Of a stretch of 64,000 nt of DNA, positions 63,511-64,000 are shown piece after piece. A program made the translations under genes and the position numbers. The stretch comes from Bartonella elizabethae F9251 = ATCC 49927 (GTDB lineage Bacteria; Pseudomonadota; Alphaproteobacteria; Rhizobiales; Rhizobiaceae): the NCBI RefSeq assembly GCF_000518165.1, contig NZ_JADB01000002.1, positions 202,571-266,570 of the forward strand, written 5' to 3'. Numbering within the stretch: the first letter of the stretch is position 1; each line of letters opens with the position of its first letter. The notes beneath the pieces are model-generated. The model searched no databases. It saw only the letters and a program-made list of their open reading frames with translations, and was not told the DNA's origin.

Positions 63511-64000
63511 TGAGCATGCAAAATGAAACACATGGTCCCAGTACTGGTTCCTATTTGGTCGGTTTTATTCTGGCTGTATTTTTCACCTTGGGTTCTTTTA
63601 TTCCTGTAATGTATGGAATGATGGAAAGTTGGGCAATTAGTACAAAGGTTGCGTATCTTATTGGTATGGCAATTATTCAGATTATAGTACAAATTGTTTT
63701 CTTTTTACACTTGAACTCTGGTCCAGATGCCAAGTGGAATTTAAGCGCTTTATGGTTTGCTGCTATTTGCGTTTTTGTTATTATTGGAGGTACATGGTGG
63801 GCTATTTCCCATTTGAATTATAATATGATGGGTGGTTCAGGACGTGTTATTGAACCAGAAATATCAAGAATGGATGGTTCTTCAGTATCTGGGCAGTTAT
63901 CAAACAAAAATATATCTGTAAGAAAACAGCCAGAAAAGATGCTGAACTCAGAAATTTCCATGGAGCAAACTCCAAGTATGCAGACTCCTGTAGATCAAGC
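63510..64000 (+). CDS. cyoD: cytochrome bo3 ubiquinol oxidase subunit IV, 5' part
   Basis: The ATG at 63510-63512 follows GGAG and overlaps the cyoC stop. The frame stays open to the window end (163 codons). The first ~108 residues are CyoD: three membrane helices, with GSYLVGFILAVFFTLGSFIP, IQIIVQIVFFLHLN and the WWAISHLNYNMMG end. E. coli CyoD ends there at 109 residues, but this frame continues for at least 50 more residues of polar, Ser/Glu/Gln-rich sequence. CyoD helps assemble CuB in subunit I. The C-terminal extension has no recognisable domain. Confidence 0.92.
   Translation, partial: MSMQNETHGPSTGSYLVGFILAVFFTLGSFIPVMYGMMESWAISTKVAYLIGMAIIQIIVQIVFFLHLNSGPDAKWNLSALWFAAICVFVIIGGTWWAISHLNYNMMGGSGRVIEPEISRMDGSSVSGQLSNKNISVRKQPEKMLNSEISMEQTPSMQTPVDQ

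Overview
The window is a low-GC chromosomal segment of an alphaproteobacterium of the order Hyphomicrobiales, most likely a Bartonella. This rests on recognisable alphaproteobacterial genes (GcrA, TIGR02300/FYDLN protein, DUF1150, FxsA, Tim44-like protein), Brucella-like gene order (tRNA-Ala/FYDLN protein/aroA/cmk/rpsA; rpsT/dnaA/dnaN/recF), AT-rich codon use and clear signs of genome reduction (a decayed argF, long empty intergenic stretches). I saw no prophage, insertion sequence, CRISPR array or rRNA. Species assignment is inference.

Layout. 1-4.7 kb: end of a LOG-family gene, the convergent def-fmt-truA operon, rmuC and a lytic-transglycosylase-like lipoprotein. 5.1-9.8 kb: tRNA-Ala(GGC), an acidic FYDLN protein, then aroA-cmk-rpsA with a structured leader before rpsA. 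9.9-20 kb: one 8.6-kb cyclic beta-1,2-glucan synthase gene and pncB. 20.4-24.8 kb: a DUF454 membrane protein and the sitABCD-type Mn/Fe ABC transporter operon behind a Fur/Mur-like operator. 25.5-30.7 kb: nth and rpmI-rplT-pheS-pheT. 30.8-39.6 kb: hsp20 with a candidate heat-shock promoter and RNA thermometer, a DUF1150 gene, ilvD, mutS and maeB. 39.6-43.6 kb: secB, fxsA, a Tim44-like gene, an Smr gene and gcrA. 44.1-47.3 kb: argD, a pseudogene of argF broken by stops and frameshifts, and hslO. 48-51 kb: ccmABCDG, divergent from acnA across a palindromic Irr-box-like operator. 54-59.2 kb: rpsT, dnaA, dnaN, recF, with DnaA boxes and a cluster of GANTC sites before dnaA. 59.2-64 kb: aroQ and cyoABCD, with cyoD running off the end.

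How it fits together. Most genes are housekeeping: translation (def, fmt, truA, rpsA, rpmI, rplT, pheST, rpsT), replication and repair (dnaA, dnaN, recF, mutS, nth, rmuC), aromatic precursor synthesis (aroA, aroQ), central carbon metabolism (acnA, maeB) and respiration (ccm, cyo). Metal regulation links several blocks: sitABCD carries a Fur/Mur-like box, and the ccm/acnA intergenic region carries an Irr-like palindrome, placing haem- and iron-using functions under one candidate iron switch. Cell-cycle control is suggested by gcrA and by GANTC (CcrM) sites before dnaA.

I did not find a convincing new multi-gene system. The most useful leads are regulatory: the Irr-like box, the rpsA leader, the hsp20 thermometer, the hairpin with a C9 loop in the sit 3' UTR and the GANTC cluster. 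The argF pseudogene is the clearest structural finding.
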